Assembly (NCBI GenBank): GCA_049324835.1
Contig: JBMOMT010000025.1
Location: forward strand, 1-16,932
Reading direction: 5' to 3'
Origin: JBMOMT01 sp049324835
GTDB lineage: Bacteria > Chloroflexota > Anaerolineae > CAYNKW01
Length of the DNA: 16,932 bases
The position numbers and the translations under genes were made by a program. Below, in pieces: positions 15,437 through 16,932 of this stretch. The notes below the pieces were generated by a model. The model was not told the DNA's origin. It did no database searches and saw only the letters and a program-made list of their open reading frames with translations. Within the stretch, counting starts at the first letter, position 1, and each line of letters begins with the position of its first letter.

Positions 15437-16441
15437 ATGACCAACGAGATCATTACCATCGAACGGCACATTTTAGATCAGCAGCGTCGCTTTCCTGACG
15501 CGACGGGCGAATTCACCAATCTCCTGTACGACATCGCCCTGGCGGCCAAGATCATCTCCCGCGAGGTGAGCAAGGCCGGCCTGGTGGAGATCCTGGGCAA
15601 GACCGGCGAGGAAAACGTGCAGGGTGAACAGGTGATGAAGTTGGACGTCTTTGCCAACGAGATGCTGGTGCGTATGAACGATCACACCGGACGCTTGTGC
15701 GCCATGGCCTCCGAAGAAATTGCCGACATCATTCCCATACCGGAGCGTTTTCCATGTGGTCGCTACGCCCTCATTTTCGACCCGCTGGATGGCTCGTCCA
15801 ACATCGACGTCAACGTGAGCATCGGCACCATTTTTTCCATCCACCGCAAAGTGTCCAAAGGACCGCGCGGCAGCGTAGAGGATTTTCTACAACCGGGCTA
15901 CCATCAGGCCGCCGCGGGTTACGTCATTTATGGCTCCAGCACAATGATGGTTTACACCACCGGTCAGGGGGTGCACGGCTTTACTCTGGACCCGAGCGTG
16001 GGTGAGTTTTTGCTCTCGCATCCCAACATCCAGACCCCGCCCAGGGGCAAATATTACAGCGTCAACGAGGGCTATTACACGCGCTGGAGCGAGGGCGTGT
16101 GTCGTTTCGTAGATTATCTCAAAACGCCCGATAAAGCCACCGGCCGCCCCTACTCTGGACGCTACATCGGCTCGTTGGTGGCCGATTTTCACCGCAACCT
16201 GCTGGCCGGCGGCATTTTTATGTACCCCGCCGACGTCAACAAACCTGAAGGTAAATTACGTCTGCTCTACGAGGCCTCTCCGCTGGCTTTTATCGTCGAG
16301 CAGGCAGGCGGGCGGGCTTCCGATGGACGCCAGAACATCCTGCACATCCAGCCGCAATCGCTGCATCAGCGGGTGCCGCTCTTTATCGGCAGTCGCGAGG
16401 ACGTAGACCTGGCGGATCGATTCATCCGTGAGCACGGTTAA
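15437..16441 (+). CDS. fbp: Class I fructose-1,6-bisphosphatase
   Basis: A 334-residue enzyme that hydrolyses fructose 1,6-bisphosphate to fructose 6-phosphate in gluconeogenesis or the reductive pentose phosphate cycle. Class I landmarks: GEFTNLLYDIALAAKIISREV; KLDVFANEML; ASEE (E93, E94); the metal and phosphate motif FDPLDGSSNIDVNVSIGTIF (D115, D118); YSGRYIGSLVADFHRNLLAGGIFMYP; and LLYEASPLAFIVEQAGG. All metal-ligand positions appear intact. The ATG at 15437 has AGGAG 6 nt upstream and homology starts here; upstream in-frame codons fall in the promoter. It appears monocistronic or leads into the next gene 68 nt downstream. Confidence 0.95.
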   Translation: MTNEIITIERHILDQQRRFPDATGEFTNLLYDIALAAKIISREVSKAGLVEILGKTGEENVQGEQVMKLDVFANEMLVRMNDHTGRLCAMASEEIADIIPIPERFPCGRYALIFDPLDGSSNIDVNVSIGTIFSIHRKVSKGPRGSVEDFLQPGYHQAAAGYVIYGSSTMMVYTTGQGVHGFTLDPSVGEFLLSHPNIQTPPRGKYYSVNEGYYTRWSEGVCRFVDYLKTPDKATGRPYSGRYIGSLVADFHRNLLAGGIFMYPADVNKPEGKLRLLYEASPLAFIVEQAGGRASDGRQNILHIQPQSLHQRVPLFIGSREDVDLADRFIREHG

Positions 16442-16509
16442 AACCGGGCCGGTCACAACTGCTCAGCCTGCCTTGCCGCAGGTTAGCCAGGCCGTTTGAA
16501 AGTGTTTTC

Positions 16510-16932
16510 ATGCGCTATCGTACACTGCAAGAAAAAATCGACACGCCGGATGGCCCTCGCTGGCGTAATGCCGTCGTCGTTCAGGAGATGGCCTCCGGAC
16601 GCCTGGCGGCAGTAGGGCAAACGCTGGCGCGCACGATGGCTTTTACCGGGTATCTGCGCGCCCATCCGCTGCCGCTGGACGAGGTTCATTGCCTGCCGCT
16701 GCCGCCAGAGATCGTCTCGTCGGACGCCGAGGTGCGTTGGACGCCGCCGCGAGAGGTCGAGCGGCTCGAGATCTATCGCCTGCTGGCGGCGGATGAATCC
16801 CTCGAGGGCGAGGGGGCTGCTGCCAGCCCGGTCGATACCCGGCTCATCCCCGGCGTGAGGCCAGCGCCTCTGCCGCCCCCGCCGCTTCAGGAGCCTTCTC
16901 CCTCGCCCGATGAATTGCCCCCCCCCCCGGGG
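16510..16932 (+). CDS. Hypothetical protein, proline-rich C-terminal part (3' partial)
   Basis: An ATG at 16510 opens a frame of 141 codons that runs off the right end without a stop. The first 80 residues (RYRTLQEKIDTPDGPRWRNAVVVQEM, GQTLARTMAFTGYLRAHPLP) look globular; after about residue 100 the sequence becomes a Pro/Glu/Ser-rich linker. No family is recognised. No strong Shine-Dalgarno precedes the ATG (gaaag at best). The 68-nt gap from fbp holds only a weak hairpin (cctgc/gcagg, 16467-16482). Codon use is like the neighbouring genes, supporting a real gene. The last bases include a C11 run followed by G4, so the end may be unreliable. Confidence 0.6.
   Translation, partial: MRYRTLQEKIDTPDGPRWRNAVVVQEMASGRLAAVGQTLARTMAFTGYLRAHPLPLDEVHCLPLPPEIVSSDAEVRWTPPREVERLEIYRLLAADESLEGEGAAASPVDTRLIPGVRPAPLPPPPLQEPSPSPDELPPPPG

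Noticed and set aside
16467..16482. Intrinsic terminator after fbp
   Set aside because: Only a 5-bp stem (7 with a wobble) and no T-tract; too weak to call.

Overview
The window is about 60% GC, with densely packed, mostly short-spaced genes and many GTG/TTG starts. Two features suggest Chloroflexota (an Anaerolineae- or Caldilineae-like lineage, probably a metagenome contig): a large cyclase/ATPase/solute-binding fusion, and a secreted RCC1/beta-helix/PxKF mosaic protein. This placement rests on gene character, not on a marker gene. Both ends cut through genes. The left end lies inside a tandem repeat and the right end inside a proline-rich gene with a C11 run, so the window may be a whole contig.

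Layout from left to right. (1) 1-2258 (+): 3' part of a secreted surface protein. (2) 2452-6384 (+): a 1310-residue fusion of class III nucleotidyl cyclase, AAA ATPase, TPR helices and a family 5 peptide-binding domain, with six in-frame copies of a 24-bp repeat inserted in the binding domain. (3) 6385-6700: a non-coding, AT-richer stretch holding a 229-bp unit bounded by 20-bp inverted repeats, possibly a MITE. (4) 6701-7621 (-): ribonuclease Z, behind a consensus promoter. (5) 7825-8979 (+): a membrane-anchored thioredoxin-like protein whose in-frame TGA falls exactly on the first residue of the CGPC-type redox motif. A seven-base-pair hairpin with a GGT loop follows at the right distance for a bacterial SECIS element. 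I read this as one selenoprotein gene, not two ORFs. (6) 9068-11128 (+): a two-gene operon of PLP aminotransferase and agmatinase/arginase-family ureohydrolase, closed by a strong bidirectional terminator. (7) 15247-11181 (-): a five-gene run of ABC-F ATPase, dephospho-CoA kinase, GNAT-like protein, small membrane protein and NfsA-type nitroreductase. (8) 15437-16441 (+): class I fructose-1,6-bisphosphatase, divergent from the ABC-F gene. (9) 16510 to the end (+): a partial gene of unknown function.

Most of the window is ordinary metabolism and translation or RNA maintenance: CoaE, Fbp, RNase Z, ABC-F. The point most worth checking is the probable selenoprotein with its SECIS-like hairpin and its unusual fusion of a SurA-N-like region to a UGPC redoxin domain. 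Second is the apparently cytosolic peptide-binding domain fused to a cyclase and ATPase, which looks like a ligand-sensing signalling protein and carries an expanded dispersed repeat. No tRNA, rRNA, CRISPR array or complete transposase gene was seen.
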